A DNA stretch of 64,000 bases from Mariniphaga sp041684965 (GTDB taxonomy: Bacteria > Bacteroidota > Bacteroidia > Bacteroidales > Prolixibacteraceae). The stretch spans positions 124,001 through 188,000 of the forward strand of contig JAWLGR010000006.1 of the NCBI GenBank assembly GCA_041684965.1, written 5' to 3'. The notes under the pieces are model-generated. The model was not told the DNA's origin. It did no database searches and was given only the letters and a program-made list of their open reading frames with translations. Positions within the stretch are counted from its first letter, which is position 1. Every line of letters starts with the position of its first letter. Shown piece by piece: positions 63,132-64,000 of the stretch. A program made the translations under genes and the position numbers.

Positions 63132-63134
63132 AGA

Positions 63135-63167
63135 CTTGTAACGGGCTGAATATAAGCTCGTTACAAG
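63135..63167. terminator. Inverted repeat directly after tRNA-Tyr
   Basis: CTTGTAACGGGCT at 63135-63147 and AGCTCGTTACAAG at 63155-63167 form a 13-bp stem with one G-T pair and a 7-base loop. It lacks a long T tract, so it may end the tRNA transcript weakly or be an integrase/excisionase binding structure. Confidence 0.55.
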
Positions 63168-63171
63168 AAAC

Positions 63172-63213
63172 TGGAACAGTAAAAAAATGGAAATGGGACA
63201 GTATGGGACAGTA
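63172..63213. repeat. Three direct repeats, candidate integrase arm-type sites
   Basis: TGGAACAGTA at 63172-63181 and TGGGACAGTA at 63194-63203 and 63204-63213 are in the same orientation between the tRNA-Tyr 3' end and the integrase gene. This is where arm-type binding sites of tyrosine integrases are expected. Confidence 0.5.
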
Positions 63214-63336
63214 AATAAAAACAGGGGCAAATTAAATTGCACCGACGTTCAAAAACTGGAAAAGCTGTCATCTTAATCAAAAAGTAACACGCTGGTATTG
63301 GTAATTAGAATAAAAACTAATTATTAAATATCAGAT

Positions 63337-64000
63337 ATGAGGAACAAAAGTGAAAGTATTATCAGGTTGCCTGAAATTTATGATGCCGGTGGGGACCTGA
63401 AAAAAAGATGGTTTGTTGTTTATTATGCTCGTAATCCTAAAACAAAGGAAATGGAGCGTTTTAAAATCGGCAAAGGAATCAACGCCCAAACAACCAAAAA
63501 AGGCCGGATGGCCGTCGCGGAAAAAATCAAAAATGAATGGACTGAAAAATTAAGGGCTGGTTGGAGTCCTTTTGTAAATACGAGTATCATCTATGATGAT
63601 AACCTCGAATACCAAACCTACATTAAAAATTACAGAACCCTTAAATCAAAAAATGGCACGTTTCGCTTTTTTGCGTCAAAGTATCTTGACAGTATTGAAA
63701 GTGAGGTTGCGGATACAACAATTTCTACCTACCGTTCAAAGATGCGTTTATTTGATGCCTGGTTGGAAGGCCACAAATTAAATGATGCAGATGTGTCTGC
63801 AATCACACACACAGTAATGGTAGAATTTTTCACATTTATTATTGATGTACGGGAATTATCTAAGGTATCTGTAGATAATTACCGGATTTTATTGTCTGCG
63901 GTTTTTGATTTCGTTCGAAAAGACAGAAAGCAATTTCCTAATCCATGCATAGAATTACCGGGGACAAAAAGAATTAATGATTCTGCTGCAGAGCCAATTT
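63337..64000 (+). CDS. Tyrosine-type integrase, N-terminal part (cut by window end)
   Basis: The frame from the ATG at 63337 is open to the last base (221 codons). The start is MRNKSESIIRLPEIYDAG, with an arm-DNA-binding region (WFVVYYARNPKTKEMERFKI and GKGINAQTTKKGRMAVAEK). A helical core-binding domain follows (TTISTYRSKMRLFDAWLEGH, VSVDNYRILLSAVFDFVRKD). This is the layout of phage and ICE integrases of Bacteroidota; the catalytic R-H-R-Y domain lies beyond the window. Its place beside tRNA-Tyr marks the end of an integrated element. Confidence 0.9.
   Translation, partial: MRNKSESIIRLPEIYDAGGDLKKRWFVVYYARNPKTKEMERFKIGKGINAQTTKKGRMAVAEKIKNEWTEKLRAGWSPFVNTSIIYDDNLEYQTYIKNYRTLKSKNGTFRFFASKYLDSIESEVADTTISTYRSKMRLFDAWLEGHKLNDADVSAITHTVMVEFFTFIIDVRELSKVSVDNYRILLSAVFDFVRKDRKQFPNPCIELPGTKRINDSAAEPI

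Overview
This 64 kb window looks like chromosomal DNA of a member of the Bacteroidota, most likely a Bacteroidales/Marinilabiliales-type organism (the rank is inference). Supporting evidence: at least ten upstream regions carry the Bacteroidota -7 promoter element TAnnTTTG; T9SS C-terminal sorting domains are present; there is a remnant of a hybrid two-component system of the polysaccharide-utilisation type; there are AsmA, PorT-like barrel, DUF4199 and LytTR/LytS genes; and Shine-Dalgarno sequences are rarely evident.

Layout. 1-7.5 kb: the 3' part of tex, a hybrid sensor kinase with its own promoter, and the three-gene proton-translocating transhydrogenase operon (split PntA plus PntB), with a perfect 40-bp palindrome at its promoter. 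7.5-12 kb: an 11-bp-period repeat, a broken MNT nucleotidyltransferase, and a LytS-type kinase with a LytTR regulator; the kinase carries a cysteine-less TlpA-like extracytoplasmic region. 12.2-17.9 kb: a decayed pectin-degradation locus. It holds an intact PL14-like secreted lyase, a chimeric lyase remnant, a CapA-like protein, and an in-frame fusion of a hybrid two-component sensor to a GH28 polygalacturonase that has two later nonsense codons. 17.9-25.5 kb: an intact hexuronate operon, transcribed uxaE-uxaC-kdgK-eda-dctP-dctQ-dctM, which takes up and catabolises galacturonate/glucuronate through a TRAP transporter; a zinc alcohol dehydrogenase follows. Mannonate dehydratase and a classical fructuronate reductase are absent.

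26.7-43.4 kb: mostly single housekeeping or stress genes (LRR protein, YciE-type ferritin-like protein, AsmA, CinA, M48 protease, ThuA, a catalytically complete formylglycine-generating enzyme, NIPSNAP, SRAP, glutathione peroxidase, ferritin). The 1.4 kb spacer at 28.5-29.8 kb holds a second copy of the 11-bp-period repeat and a small insertion-sequence relic. 43.5-46.9 kb: the most unusual module, a GNAT-RLAN-ATP-grasp amidoligase fusion followed by a COG2108-like radical SAM enzyme. 47-62.6 kb: a 7TM sensor kinase, an outer-membrane protein, an FRG-domain protein paired with a methyltransferase, a Tat-type aldo/keto reductase, gamma-glutamyltransferase, a phosphotriesterase-like lipoprotein, a Usp protein, a very acidic repeat lipoprotein, and a GT2/DUF4199 pair.

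62.7-64 kb: SRP RNA with a near-consensus promoter, tRNA-Thr(TGT), tRNA-Tyr(GTA), and then the start of a tyrosine integrase with candidate arm-type repeats. The right edge is therefore the left end of an integrative element inserted at tRNA-Tyr.
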